Counted from the stretch's first letter, positions 16,792 through 26,260 are shown. The stretch: DNA of 64,000 bases from Thalassotalea piscium (GCF_030295935.1 NZ_AP027362.1:3038001-3102000), one strand, 5' to 3'. Program-made: numbers and translations. Notes: a model not told the origin generated them from the sequence alone.

Positions 16792-18244
16792 GGTTAATTT
16801 CCTTCTCACTGCTTTGGCGATACAACGCCGCTATTTCTTGGGAAAAGTTGTTTAAGATTTGATTTCGTTTAGGGCGGCCATTCGATGTTAGCTGCCCATT
16901 TTCTAATGAAAGAGGTTGTTCCAGAATATAAAAGTGCTTAATACGTGCATAATCTGGAAGTGATTGGTTTACTGTGTCAATAACTGTGGCTAGAAATTCA
17001 CTTGTAAGCTCACGATTTATTGGATAAATAAGAGTGACGAGTGATGGTTGTGCATCGCCAAATACCACGACTTGAGAAAATGCATTCGTCGCCAATAATT
17101 CAGATTCCACCCACTCTGGTGAAATATTTCGGCCAAATGAATTGATCAACAGATTGGATTTGCGTCCTTTAATTTCGATACGTCCGTTAGTAATTGATGC
17201 TATATCACCAGTTTTAACGCTTTGTTGATACCAAGTTTCAGGCAACCCTAAGTATCCTAGAAATACATTGCCCTCAACCACTAATTCGCCGTCAATAATC
17301 TCTACTGATAAATGAGGTAGCGCTTCACCTGCTGAAAAGTCATTGATTGCTTCACTGCTATTTAAAGCCACTACCGACGCACATTCTGATAAGCCGTAAC
17401 CTTGGAAAACAGGAAATCCAATTTTAGCGGCTTTAGCTAGAAGCGAAGGAGCAACTCTGCTACCGCCTAATGCCATAAACTTAAACGAATTGGGTAGCTG
17501 CCAACCACTGCTATTGGCATGTAATAGAAACTGGAGTAATTCAGGTACTAAGATAATTGTTTCTGGTTTAACACTTGAAATTGCATTTAACAAAGCATTA
17601 GGTGAAGTAACCGAGGAACCGTTAAAGCCTCTTTCGTTATCGGAATAAATACAAATTGTGCCTCCAGCCATCAGAGGAGCATAGATACCCGCAATATTTT
17701 CAAGCAATGTAGAAAATGACAGTAAACAAAAGTGCTTTGGCTGTTTTATACCTATTCTTTCAACAAGTGAATTCGCAACTTTAAATTGATTTTCAACACT
17801 TAAACATACTCCCTTAGGTTGCCCAGTTGAGCCAGAAGTAAAGGTCACTTTGCTGGTGCCTTTAGGCATATTGCTTTTGTTCGAGCGCTTAAATTTTGAG
17901 AACTGGTAGACGGGAAAAATAAACGTTTCCCATAACGTTGAATTGTCTTTAGGTTGAATAATTACGTCAGGTTCAACACGTGCAATGACACTATCAATCT
18001 GAGATTTTGAAAAAAATGGCGGGACAGGAATAAACACTACACCTGCTTTTTGGCACGCTAAGTCGATATACACCCACTCAGGTACATTGTCACTTTCCAG
18101 AACTAAGACATTGACGTTATGATCAACTAACCAATTATGAACGCTTTCAACTTGCTTGGATAATTCTTCATAGCTAACGGTATTGCTTTGTGTTTCGATA
18201 GCAACACTATTAGGGTCATTTTGAAATATCGCTTTCAATATCAT
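16778..18244 (-). CDS. AMP-dependent acyl-acid ligase
   Basis: 488-residue member of the ANL superfamily. Core motifs: TFTSGSTGQPKG (P-loop-like A3, about 152-163), GYGLSECASV (A5), TGDIASITNGRIEIKGR (A7) and ISPEW (A8), and a C-terminal NGRPKRNQI carrying the A10 lysine. It activates a carboxylic acid as an acyl-adenylate for transfer to CoA or a carrier. Slightly shorter than usual long-chain acyl-CoA ligases. ATG overlaps the upstream stop (ATGA). No acyl carrier protein is encoded beside it, so the acceptor is unknown. Confidence 0.88.
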   Translation of the reverse strand: MILKAIFQNDPNSVAIETQSNTVSYEELSKQVESVHNWLVDHNVNVLVLESDNVPEWVYIDLACQKAGVVFIPVPPFFSKSQIDSVIARVEPDVIIQPKDNSTLWETFIFPVYQFSKFKRSNKSNMPKGTSKVTFTSGSTGQPKGVCLSVENQFKVANSLVERIGIKQPKHFCLLSFSTLLENIAGIYAPLMAGGTICIYSDNERGFNGSSVTSPNALLNAISSVKPETIILVPELLQFLLHANSSGWQLPNSFKFMALGGSRVAPSLLAKAAKIGFPVFQGYGLSECASVVALNSSEAINDFSAGEALPHLSVEIIDGELVVEGNVFLGYLGLPETWYQQSVKTGDIASITNGRIEIKGRKSNLLINSFGRNISPEWVESELLATNAFSQVVVFGDAQPSLVTLIYPINRELTSEFLATVIDTVNQSLPDYARIKHFYILEQPLSLENGQLTSNGRPKRNQILNNFSQEIAALYRQSSEKEINHEII

Positions 18245-18927
18245 AATTTACCTACCATTTTTAAACAGGTAGTTTCTATTTTTCCGGCAAGACGATGAAA
18301 CAACTTTTTGTAGAACTTGTTTTCTTCAATTAGGGCCATAACCGCTTCTAGTGATACCGACACTACTTGCGGATTTGTTTGATAGTAAGTGCCCCAATTA
18401 TCAGTACTTTCTTGTAAATAACTTTCTTTAGCATCGGCTAACTTATAAAACTCAACGCCTGATTTAGTCAGCAAATCAAGTACATGCTCAGTACCACACA
18501 AAATAAGTGCTTTCTTGCCTAACAAATATGAAGTGGCTGCCGTCACCATGAATAACGGAATAGTGAATCGATTAGAATTGCTGTACAAACTGCCAATTTC
18601 AACAAGCTGCTCAACAACAACTTCAGGTAAGTGGCCTTTAACACACTCAATGATTGGCTTATCAAGGTATTGCTGAGCAAAGAAAGTATCTTTACCCCCT
18701 CTCATACCTAAGGCGGCTTTTAAGTTTTTATCCTCAATATAAAGCAACGCTGGCATGGTGACAGATATATCAGCGTTAAAAGCTTTTTTGTAACCATCAC
18801 GAATAAAAGTTGATATTTCTTCCCTTTTTTTAGCATTGCTAAAAAAACAGACATCCATGTCGAAGGGAACACGATCCTTGCTTTTTTGAGGAGCGAGTAT
18901 TGATGAAGTCTGAGCTAAATTTTGCAT
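18241..18927 (-). CDS. Thermostable hemolysin family protein (acyltransferase-like)
   Basis: 228 residues without a signal peptide. It resembles the thermostable/delta hemolysin family of Vibrio: an N-terminal region FIRDGYKKAFNADI, then PALLYIEDKNLKAALGMRGG, FFAQQYLDKPIIE, VEQLVEIGSLYS and a C-terminal helical tail. This arrangement resembles GNAT/autoinducer-synthase folds, so an N-acyltransferase role is plausible and the haemolysin name may reflect a lipid product. First gene of the operon, 47 bases after a perfect PmrA-type box, with AAAGAG eight bases before the ATG. Confidence 0.78.
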   Translation of the reverse strand: MQNLAQTSSILAPQKSKDRVPFDMDVCFFSNAKKREEISTFIRDGYKKAFNADISVTMPALLYIEDKNLKAALGMRGGKDTFFAQQYLDKPIIECVKGHLPEVVVEQLVEIGSLYSNSNRFTIPLFMVTAATSYLLGKKALILCGTEHVLDLLTKSGVEFYKLADAKESYLQESTDNWGTYYQTNPQVVSVSLEAVMALIEENKFYKKLFHRLAGKIETTCLKMVGKL

Positions 18928-18974
18928 TTGGAAATCTCTTTCAACTGCTAATAGCTTGACTATAAATAGGCTTC

Positions 18975-18991
18975 CTTAAGATAAACTTAAG
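18975..18991 (-). promoter_or_regulatory. PmrA-type box upstream of the long operon
   Basis: CTTAAG (18986-18991), spacer of five, CTTAAG (18975-18980); read on the minus strand, a TATAGT begins 11 bases after the box and the ATG at 18927 follows after 47 bases. Because the response-regulator gene is in this operon, the box implies positive autoregulation. Confidence 0.8.
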
Positions 18992-19025
18992 AAACAAAAA
19001 TTTTTGGTTTTAAACTCTCTCTTGT

Positions 19026-19364
19026 TTAATCCAAATTTTTTAGTTGCTCTCTAATTTCTAGTATACGCTCAGGTGAATACGGACCAGCCCTCATAACTTT
19101 AAGTTCAGCAGTCGAAACTTTAAACAATTTATACTTAGTATCAATCACATAGCAACTTCCATTATGGGTCAGAACTTCTAGTTCCCCTTCAACCATAGTT
19201 GTAGTCACAACTTGAGAAGAAACTATTTGTTCGAAAGGGCGAAATCTAAATGTTTCATCACCTATAACAACACCAGATAAAAACTCCCCAAGAAATGATT
19301 GTTCAAAGTTTTTATTGTCATAGACTGAGACTATATAGGCATCCTTTAAAAATGTTTTACCCAT
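19026..19364 (-). CDS. Unknown protein, paralogue of next gene
   Basis: 112 residues; GGGAG six bases before ATG 19364. No family recognised. Its C-terminal half aligns with that of the gene just upstream: VTTTMVEGELEVL and the end YSPERILEIREQL, against FTTKVMEVNGLEY and YSPNELLELREML. No signal peptide or membrane segment, so cytoplasmic. Ends the three-gene minus-strand unit beginning at 20729. Confidence 0.6.
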   Translation of the reverse strand: MGKTFLKDAYIVSVYDNKNFEQSFLGEFLSGVVIGDETFRFRPFEQIVSSQVVTTTMVEGELEVLTHNGSCYVIDTKYKLFKVSTAELKVMRAGPYSPERILEIREQLKNLD

Positions 19365-19377
19365 TTGTTACTCCCTA

Positions 19378-19695
19378 CTAATAGCCAGCAGGGAGCATTT
19401 CTCTCAGCTCTAATAACTCATTAGGAGAGTACATACACTCATGCATTAAATTGAATTCAAATACATTTACATCAAACTCTTTGGGTTCAGCATCTAAGGT
19501 ATAAAAATCCGCACCAAAAGTTCTATATTCAAGACCGTTTACTTCCATGACTTTCGTGGTGAACAAAGCCTCACCTTTTTTACCGTTCTTACTATCCTCA
19601 GCAAAAGTAGCGTAAAGCACCTGTTCAACCTTATCTTTTAAGTCAGATTTAATTGAGATGAGTGTTGCGTTAGTTAGTTTTACTCTTGGTCTCAT
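19378..19695 (-). CDS. Unknown protein, paralogue of neighbour
   Basis: 105 residues; ATG overlaps the preceding stop (ATGA) and has AAGGAAG upstream, so translation is coupled to the 345-residue gene. Soluble, mixed alpha/beta. Shares the YSPxELLELRE C-terminal motif and a beta-rich centre with the 112-residue product downstream, indicating a tandem duplication. Function unknown. Confidence 0.6.
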   Translation of the reverse strand: MRPRVKLTNATLISIKSDLKDKVEQVLYATFAEDSKNGKKGEALFTTKVMEVNGLEYRTFGADFYTLDAEPKEFDVNVFEFNLMHECMYSPNELLELREMLPAGY

Positions 19696-20729
19696 GCTTG
19701 TGCTTCCTTCTTATCTTCTAGGCAAAACGGGCGAAAAAAACTAAGGTACTTAACTCCATTAACTTTTATTAAATTGTTGTCAGCATCAAAATGTGACAGA
19801 ACGCTAGCCTGATACAACGAAATATATTTTTCATAATCGATGGTGTTAAAAAAATTGATATCGACACGGCGTGCATGGAAAACAAGAGCTTGCTGATCGA
19901 CACGAACAATGAACTTCTGATCGCCATCTAGATTTTTGACTCGTAGACATAAATCAGGTTTGTGCCAATCAGATACAAAGGAAGGAATCAGTGGGAAACC
20001 ATATACCAAATAGCGCATACCTTCGATTTTGAAGGTTGTTGGATTGAACTGAGCCTTATTTACTTTACCGCTACTGAATAATTCAAGTGTCAACACCAGC
20101 CAGTGCTCATGCTTAGAAAATGTATTGCCTTCAGAAATACAGCCTTCGAACTCACCATCATGGTTTACATGATTGATGTACATGTATTTTTTAATGTTAT
20201 CCAAGGAAAGCTTTTCAAACGGAAACTTTGAAGCTATGAGCCTGAAATAACAACCATGAACTTTTAAATCTGCATATTGAACTATCAACGGATCATCAAA
20301 GGCATCAAAGTATGGTCGCCACTCTAAGCGGAAGTCTGCTCCTGTATTTACAATAAACTTGGCATCTTCAGGCAACCCTAAAACTTGGTATATCACAGAA
20401 ACTAACTCTAATGTATTGATATCTACCAGCATTAGGCTTTCGATACGGTTTGCCATTGACTCAATTTCTTTATGAAGCGACTCAATAATTTCTTGATCAT
20501 CATATTCGTTGATCATTAAGTATTTTAGGGAATCGTGCTTTAGAATTGAGTCTAGCTTTTTCTGTTCAAATACCTCGGTGAGACAATTATGGGTATCAGA
20601 AAAATGAGGGCTGTTATAAACACCTCTAGCCCACAAACCTTGGGCGTAAAGATCAGGAAACTCTAATAACTCAGCAAACTCTTTTGCTTGTTTGTTAAGC
20701 TTATTCTTTAATTGATAAAGTGAGATCAT
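19692..20729 (-). CDS. Unknown 345-residue protein
   Basis: 345 residues, no signal peptide or membrane helix; GGAG eight bases before ATG 20729. N-terminal helical part (1-110) and a beta-rich second half with two similar short segments, FKIEGMRYLVYGFPL and NLIKVNGVKYLSFFRPF, suggesting an internal repeat; VNGLEYRTFG in the next gene has the same look, so the three genes may share a domain. Nothing identifies its function. Leads a three-gene unit. Confidence 0.6.
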   Translation of the reverse strand: MISLYQLKNKLNKQAKEFAELLEFPDLYAQGLWARGVYNSPHFSDTHNCLTEVFEQKKLDSILKHDSLKYLMINEYDDQEIIESLHKEIESMANRIESLMLVDINTLELVSVIYQVLGLPEDAKFIVNTGADFRLEWRPYFDAFDDPLIVQYADLKVHGCYFRLIASKFPFEKLSLDNIKKYMYINHVNHDGEFEGCISEGNTFSKHEHWLVLTLELFSSGKVNKAQFNPTTFKIEGMRYLVYGFPLIPSFVSDWHKPDLCLRVKNLDGDQKFIVRVDQQALVFHARRVDINFFNTIDYEKYISLYQASVLSHFDADNNLIKVNGVKYLSFFRPFCLEDKKEAQA

Positions 20730-20936
20730 TTAGTTCTCCAAACAACTTCTCAATAAACAATGGCCTACCAACACATTGCTTTATTTATTGTTCAAATAAC
20801 CAAATTTTTTCGGATGCTCCGCTTCACTGTTCACGTTCTTCAGGCGAAAAACATGTGTAGGCGTAGGCTGTCCGTTCAGCCTTCATCTTATAATATAGCC
20901 AAAAAGCAAAATTACAACTTACGTATTTGTACAAAT

Positions 20937-21299
20937 TTATGTAGATATTTTGAGTTTGAACTCTGAAAAGCTAAGCCCAAATAGGGATACGACCATTTCT
21001 TCATTTATATTGGAGCCGGGAAATTTTTTTTCAAAATTTCCGATGATGCTACCTAAGTGGCTGGCTAATATTTTTACTAAAAATATTTCCGAGTTGGGTG
21101 AGAGGGCAGACAATGCTATCAATGGGTTGTCAAAAGATTCAGCTTTTATTTTTACTAATAAATCGCTGTAACTGTCACAGCCATACAGACAAATAGCCAC
21201 CCCTTCTTGGGCTTGTCCAAGGGTAATTGATAACTTTTTTGACAACCTCTTTGCCTGACGCTTTACATTACTTATAAGCGCTTCTGATTCAAAAGACAT
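20937..21299 (-). CDS. Small protein with KRxAKRLxK domain
   Basis: 120 residues from ATG 21299. The opening EALISNVKRQAKRLSKKLSI followed by TLGQAQEGVAICLYGCDSYSDLL is the pattern of a short domain seen in plasmid and accessory proteins (often written AKRL...ISHSQALELVA...GYRDWNTL). Its biochemical role is unknown to me. The remainder (60-120) is unremarkable. Preceded by a weak ribosome site. Confidence 0.55.
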   Translation of the reverse strand: MSFESEALISNVKRQAKRLSKKLSITLGQAQEGVAICLYGCDSYSDLLVKIKAESFDNPLIALSALSPNSEIFLVKILASHLGSIIGNFEKKFPGSNINEEMVVSLFGLSFSEFKLKIST

Positions 21300-21492
21300 A
21301 CGCACACCAAAACATAATAACTAAGGTCCACAGCACCTAAGTCATTACATCTTCAATGTATGATTAATCTTTAAAACCAGAGTAAATCCATTTCGTCCGC
21401 ATGTGTGGAAACTGGCTTCTCTGAAAAGCCACTGCAAAAAGCAGTGGCTATTGTCGCAATATTATAAAGAAATGTGAATTGTAGTTTAATAT

Positions 21493-22875
21493 CTACATGT
21501 TCTTTTCAGTGAATTCAGCCAAGCTACTACGCTCTACTTCATCAAAAATCAGCACTGATCCTTTTTCATAATGACGGTATACATTAACAGCCGCACTTGC
21601 ACCAGAAGATGCGGGTGTGACAAACTTATCGTCAATCTGGGCTAGGTTGCCAAGTACTATAGTACGGCAGTTCTTTCCTCCTCGACTCAACATCCCTTTG
21701 ATCTGAGCACGTGTCATGTTTTGAGCTTCATCAATGATTAAAACAGCATCGTCTATTGAACGGCCTCGAAAGTAAGCCATGCTAGTAAATTCTATATTGG
21801 CTTTTTCGATCACATGTTCAACAGTAGCATGAATATTTCCTTCATGATTATCACCCGAGTGCATCGAGATAAGTGCATCTGTAATGCCAGCTAGAAGAGG
21901 CATTGATTTTTCTGTTAAATCCCCCGGAAGGAATCCGGGATCGTCGTCCATGAAGTCTCTGGAGCGCACCACAACGATTTTTTTGTACTTTTTCAACTCC
22001 AATACTTGATGCAGCGCCGAAGCAACTGCCAAAAAAGTTTTTCCGGAGCCAGCAGGACCAAGGATGATATTTAAGTCATAGTAAGGGTCTGTTAATTGGC
22101 TTAAAGCTACCGCCTGACGCTGATTTTTAGGCAATATGCCCCATACTTTTTCTTGCTTACGCGGCAATAACTTCGTGAAAACTTCAGTGTCTGTTACCTC
22201 TGAAATCCGGCCAATGTGTCCGGCTTCATCGTACCAATACATGTTTGGCTGAACTTCATCATTGAACAAGCTTATTGGAAATGTATAAACCTCTCCTGAG
22301 ACTTTGAAATCTTTATCTGATTCAATTCGATCAAAAAGATCACCTTCAAAAGCCTGTACTCCTGTATATAACAAATCTATATCTGCGATTTGATTATCAA
22401 CGGATACATCTTCGGCCATAACACCAACAGTTCGAGCTTTTAGTCGCATATTAATGTCGCGGCTAACGATGGTAACGTCTTTATCTAACTCTTTCTGAAG
22501 ATGCAGTGCATAGTTAATTATTCTGTTGTCAGCATCGCTACCAATCGTGTGCTTTAACTCTTTTGCCATGTCCAATTGAGTATCAATACCAATGAACAAC
22601 TTGCCTCTTTTAGCTGTTTCAGTAGAAGGCAATGGAATACCTGCTTCCATTTCTTCTGCACTGTGCCCGTTTATAATGTCTTCAAGCATACGGATACATA
22701 CACGAGCATCAGCACTTACCGATTTATTAGTTCTCTCTTTTAAGTTATCTAATTCTTCTAAAACCGTTAGACAGATGTATACATCTTCACTGTAAGCGAG
22801 CAATGACTTTGGATCATGAACTAGTGCCGATGTATCTAATACTCTTGGATTTCTATTTTCACTTGGATTATTCAT
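21493..22875 (-). CDS. PIN-PhoH fusion (PhoH-type ATPase)
   Basis: 460 residues; ATG 22875 chosen for AAGGAG seven bases upstream. N-terminal PIN nuclease domain (about 10-150) with acidic residues VLDTSALVHDP, LEELDNLK, DADNRIINYA and VSRDINMRLKA; then an SF1-like PhoH ATPase with GPAGSGKTFLAVASAL (Walker A), LIIDEAQNMTRAQ (Walker B) and GNLAQID. PIN-PhoH proteins are RNA helicase-nucleases, known as VapC-linked PhoH2 in some bacteria; here no antitoxin gene is seen. A truncated second copy lies just upstream. Confidence 0.9.
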   Translation of the reverse strand: MNNPSENRNPRVLDTSALVHDPKSLLAYSEDVYICLTVLEELDNLKERTNKSVSADARVCIRMLEDIINGHSAEEMEAGIPLPSTETAKRGKLFIGIDTQLDMAKELKHTIGSDADNRIINYALHLQKELDKDVTIVSRDINMRLKARTVGVMAEDVSVDNQIADIDLLYTGVQAFEGDLFDRIESDKDFKVSGEVYTFPISLFNDEVQPNMYWYDEAGHIGRISEVTDTEVFTKLLPRKQEKVWGILPKNQRQAVALSQLTDPYYDLNIILGPAGSGKTFLAVASALHQVLELKKYKKIVVVRSRDFMDDDPGFLPGDLTEKSMPLLAGITDALISMHSGDNHEGNIHATVEHVIEKANIEFTSMAYFRGRSIDDAVLIIDEAQNMTRAQIKGMLSRGGKNCRTIVLGNLAQIDDKFVTPASSGASAAVNVYRHYEKGSVLIFDEVERSSLAEFTEKNM

Positions 22876-23004
22876 TTTAGTTCTCCTTTGAGAACGATTT
22901 TCATTAATTAGCATTTTAGATTTACCTTAGCTTTATTATTTTTGTTTGTGCCTTCTTGCAGGTTAAATCCGTTATTTATATTTATTGATTAATGGTTCTA
23001 TTCT

Positions 23005-23994
23005 TTAAGTCAAACTTAATGACATGTTAGAGAGATTAGATCTTAGCCTGTTATAAATACTCAATTTTTTCAGTAAGAATAAGGTCTGTAGATAGGTCTG
23101 CACAAATATTGAAAAAAAGCTTGCAGTAATACCTGTTTTACCACTACCTGCGGGGCCTGTTAATATAACTAAATCTATGGTTGGGTCTAATAGCGCATCC
23201 ATTGCCATGCCTTGATATATATTTTTAGGAGTTATTCCCCAAGCATTTTTTGATAATAAACGCTCTCGACTTAAATCTACAAATGAAAGCCGTTCATCAT
23301 CGTAACCGGTTATTTTCCCTGCAAAGTGCTCACCATCATCAATTAAATATTCGTTCATGTAGACAGAAGGTAAAATATCGCGCTTGACATAATGTGTGGT
23401 ATTTCGGCCTTCTGTTTCACTTTCACAGTCTTTAACTTTGTCCCAAAAGTCACCATCAAATTTATGATACCCCTTGGTTAAAAATTGAATATCAGAAATT
23501 AGCTGATCAGTTCGATAATCTTCAACATGCTTTAACCCTGCACCTCTAGCTTTTAGACGCATGTTAATATCTTTTGTTACAAGAACAACTTTATTGTTGG
23601 TGTGTGTGTTTTGAATATGAACAGCGGTATTAATAATGCGGTTATCGTTCTGATTATAAGATAAATTACCCACTACGTGTTCTAAGGCAAAGTCATTAAA
23701 AATAGACAAACAACCACTGGCATTATTTTCGCTACTATTGGGTAAAGAAACCCCAGCTAACACTTGTTCAGGTGTGGCATTAGCTAATGCATCCTCTAAT
23801 GCACGAATTGCTACACGTGCATCTCGACTAACGTCTCTTTTTCTATCTTTTATTGAGTCTAGCTCTTCTAATACTGTCATTGGCACTATTACGTCGTGCT
23901 CTTTAAATGAGAGGAAGGCGAACGGTTCATGGAGTAAAATATTGGTGTCTAAGATATAAAGCGTTTTTTCTTCATTCATATTATCTTTTTTCAT
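23005..23994 (-). pseudogene. Truncated PIN-PhoH paralogue
   Basis: The 329-codon frame encodes a complete PIN domain (LYILDTNILLHEP, LEELDSIKDR, NQNDNRIINTA, VTKDINMRLKARG) and the linker, then enters the ATPase domain and stops matching PhoH just after Walker A GPAGSGKT. The following 40 residues resemble nothing, and two-thirds of the ATPase domain is missing before the next gene. A frameshift plus deletion is likely. It is homologous to the intact copy at 21493-22875. The PIN domain could still be functional by itself. Confidence 0.8.
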
Positions 23995-24378
23995 AAGTAT
24001 CACCCAAATTCAATAGTGAAAGCTGGTTAGCATAGCTCACAAAGAAGCAATTAACTCTGACAGTTTAACCACAAACAGGCAAGCAGATTTGATAGAACTT
24101 CAAATGAATGAATAAGGATGGCTTCAACAAAATACTATAAAGAATGAATGTTAAACTCTAAGAATCCGGCTTATACTTGGCTAACCAGCCCACTTAGAGG
24201 TGGAGTAACCGCCAGAGTAATTCTGAACGCCCTTGAGCTAACTTATATTACATTGTTAACACCAAGCAACTTTGTCATAGTCGCTAGTTAACAAGGGAGC
24301 TGCCTGTTATTTACTTTACAATTAAATTGTATCCCGTAACAGAGAGTTTCCCTAGATGATTAATTAAAGGCAAGATGT
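23995..24378. other. Intergenic stretch, nothing recognised
   Basis: 384 bases between the truncated PIN-PhoH gene and the small lipoprotein. No coding frame, tRNA-like fold or strong terminator was found. It holds the promoter of the truncated gene if it is transcribed. Confidence 0.5.
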
Positions 24379-24588
24379 CTATCTAGCACAAGAGCAACCA
24401 AACTTCCCATTTGATGTTTTCCATTCATCGTAACGTTCTAGTGGGCAAGCTACTTTAATAGCACCACACCTTTCTTTACTATAACCAATGGCACTTCCTG
24501 AAATAGCTTCCGCTGCAAATATTTTTAGTTGATTAGAAGTACAACCAAACAACAAAACACTAGCGACAATTATTAGTATGGCTTTCAT
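24379..24588 (-). CDS. Small lipoprotein
   Basis: 69 residues with a lipobox VLLFGC giving an N-terminal Cys at residue 16. The mature part has five further Cys (ERCGAIKVACPLERY and KFGCSCAR), so disulphides are likely. AGGGA stands about ten bases before the ATG. No family recognised. Confidence 0.6.
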   Translation of the reverse strand: MKAILIIVASVLLFGCTSNQLKIFAAEAISGSAIGYSKERCGAIKVACPLERYDEWKTSNGKFGCSCAR

Positions 24589-24626
24589 ATATTACAATCC
24601 CTACAATATAAAATTAAATCTCTATA

Positions 24627-25138
24627 TTAAAAGTGGTAATTTAAACCTATAGACGCAAAATTAGTATTGGGAGCAATATTCCACTCTGCTTTTAATTCAA
24701 CACCTTTGGTCATAAAATAAGAAACACCTGTTCCAAAAACCAGTCCTGTTGAGGAATCATCAAAGTTAAATTCCTTTTCTAATTGGCTAGGAATTTCACT
24801 ACTTTGATAGAAGTACCAAGTTTACCTATTATGTTAATATCCCCGACAGGGTAGTTCACAATTGCAGAAACAGATAGAGCTCCTGAATCCATAGGAAATT
24901 TATAATCAAGTGTATTTATATTGTTGCTACCTAAATCTAAATAACTTAATTCTAATTTATACATTGAGGTAAAGTTATAGCCTAAATGTACATCATATCC
25001 TGAATTGTATTCTGAGTCATTTAGCCAATCTGTTTCAGCGCTTAGATAAGAGGCCCCAACAAAGAAATTTTGTGAATTATTTGCTGCTGCATTAGTTGAA
25101 AATATAGTCAACAGTACAAGTATTATTATTTGTTTCAT
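24627..25138 (-). pseudogene. Outer-membrane beta-barrel protein gene, frameshifted
   Basis: The first frame (119 codons) encodes a signal peptide and barrel strands FFVGASYLSAET, VHLGYNFTSMYKLELSYLDLG and INIIGKLGT, then runs out at 24779. In another frame the next bases read YFYQSSEIPSQLEKEF, STGLVFGTGVSYFM and KAEWNIAPN, ending FASIGLNYHF with a terminal aromatic, exactly what the OmpA/Omp25-like barrel family needs to finish. Joining them with one base added near 24817 restores a protein of about 170 residues. No homopolymer is at the junction. Mutation or assembly error are both possible. Confidence 0.75.
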
Positions 25139-25223
25139 TAATCATTCCTTTATTTTTTAATGTGATAATAACTAAAAATTACCGCACTCAAGGTTATATA
25201 TTTTATTTTGTTCATTCGTAAAG

Positions 25224-25915
25224 CTAATTTAAACCACCGCAAGTTGAACATGGTACACCTCCTACATATAACGTTACTCCAAGAGGGACAGATTTACTAA
25301 ATGTACCATCAGAAATGCTGGCTATTACTTCATACTCTCCATCATATGGAGGGGAAAATGAGTGAGAACCAGAAGAAACGTATTCGGTATATACCAGCGA
25401 GGGTGAGTATGAAAAATTAACATATGTTATAGCTATAACTGCCCCAACTCCTTCTCTTGCTGCTTTTGAATATTCATCAATGCTACCAATGACTGTTGTA
25501 GATATAGTTTGACACCTGATAGGCTCGAACTACTGATTGTTGGCGAATTATGCACCCATACCTTTTTATATGAACATGCAGTACTTAAAACAGCTGAAAT
25601 ATGAGATAATCCACGTGATGTAAGGGTTATATGTTTATAAGCATTTCCTTCAATATTTGCTTTATCAGTTGCCACAAAGTTATTATCAGAATAGAAGTCA
25701 ATATCCTCAAATGATGCAGTCCAATTCGTATCACCAGCAAATTGTCGTGATGAATTTGTTAGTACATAATCCGGCCCCTGAGCTTCTATGTTGGCAGTCC
25801 CACTTGTCCACTCTCGCCCTTCATCGCACCAACTAAAAGGTACTGAAGCTGCAAAGGCATTATTTGAAAGAGATAAGATAAATATTAATAAACTTGAGTA
25901 AGTTTTAAATTTCAT
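25224..25915 (-). pseudogene. Secreted protein gene, probable frameshift
   Basis: The first frame gives 160 codons: signal peptide (cut at NAFAA) and a Trp-containing domain (FSWCDEGREWTSG, TNWTASFEDIDFYS). Its last 30 residues look out of frame (Gln/Lys-rich). A second frame from about 25535 is well coded to a stop at 25224: TISTTVIGSIDEYSKA, EGVGAVIAITYVNFSYS, SGSHSFSPPYDGEYEV and a Cys pair in VPCSTCGG. The joined product would be about 230 residues. Family unknown. Confidence 0.6.
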
Positions 25916-26260
25916 TGTTTAATTCCTTTTCAATGTAATTTTTTTATAGATGTGAATACTTTTTAATATTTAATATAGATAGTTAATTGTTTCTACATTA
26001 ACATGAAAGCATAAATAGGTACTTTATGAAAGTCTTATAAAGTCCATGCATAGCCCTATCAATATGTTGTGTAACGATCAACCTAAATACCTTGTTTTTG
26101 TATTTCTTATGAAACCTTACGCAACAATTATTGTTAAGTTATGCTCCTCTATTTCATAGAATACGAAAATATAACTACAACTAAACAATGATTGCAACCT
26201 AACTTATGAAGAGTTAATTAAACTGATTGATAAGCTTAGTATTAACGTTATTTACTATTT
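25916..26260. other. AT-rich intergenic stretch
   Basis: 345 bases before the MITE. No coding frame or RNA gene recognised; probably promoter sequence for the disrupted secreted-protein gene and flank of the insertion. Confidence 0.4.

Noticed and set aside
24160-24300. GC-richer patch examined for a tRNA or riboswitch
   Set aside because: No cloverleaf, CCA end or known aptamer motif could be recognised.
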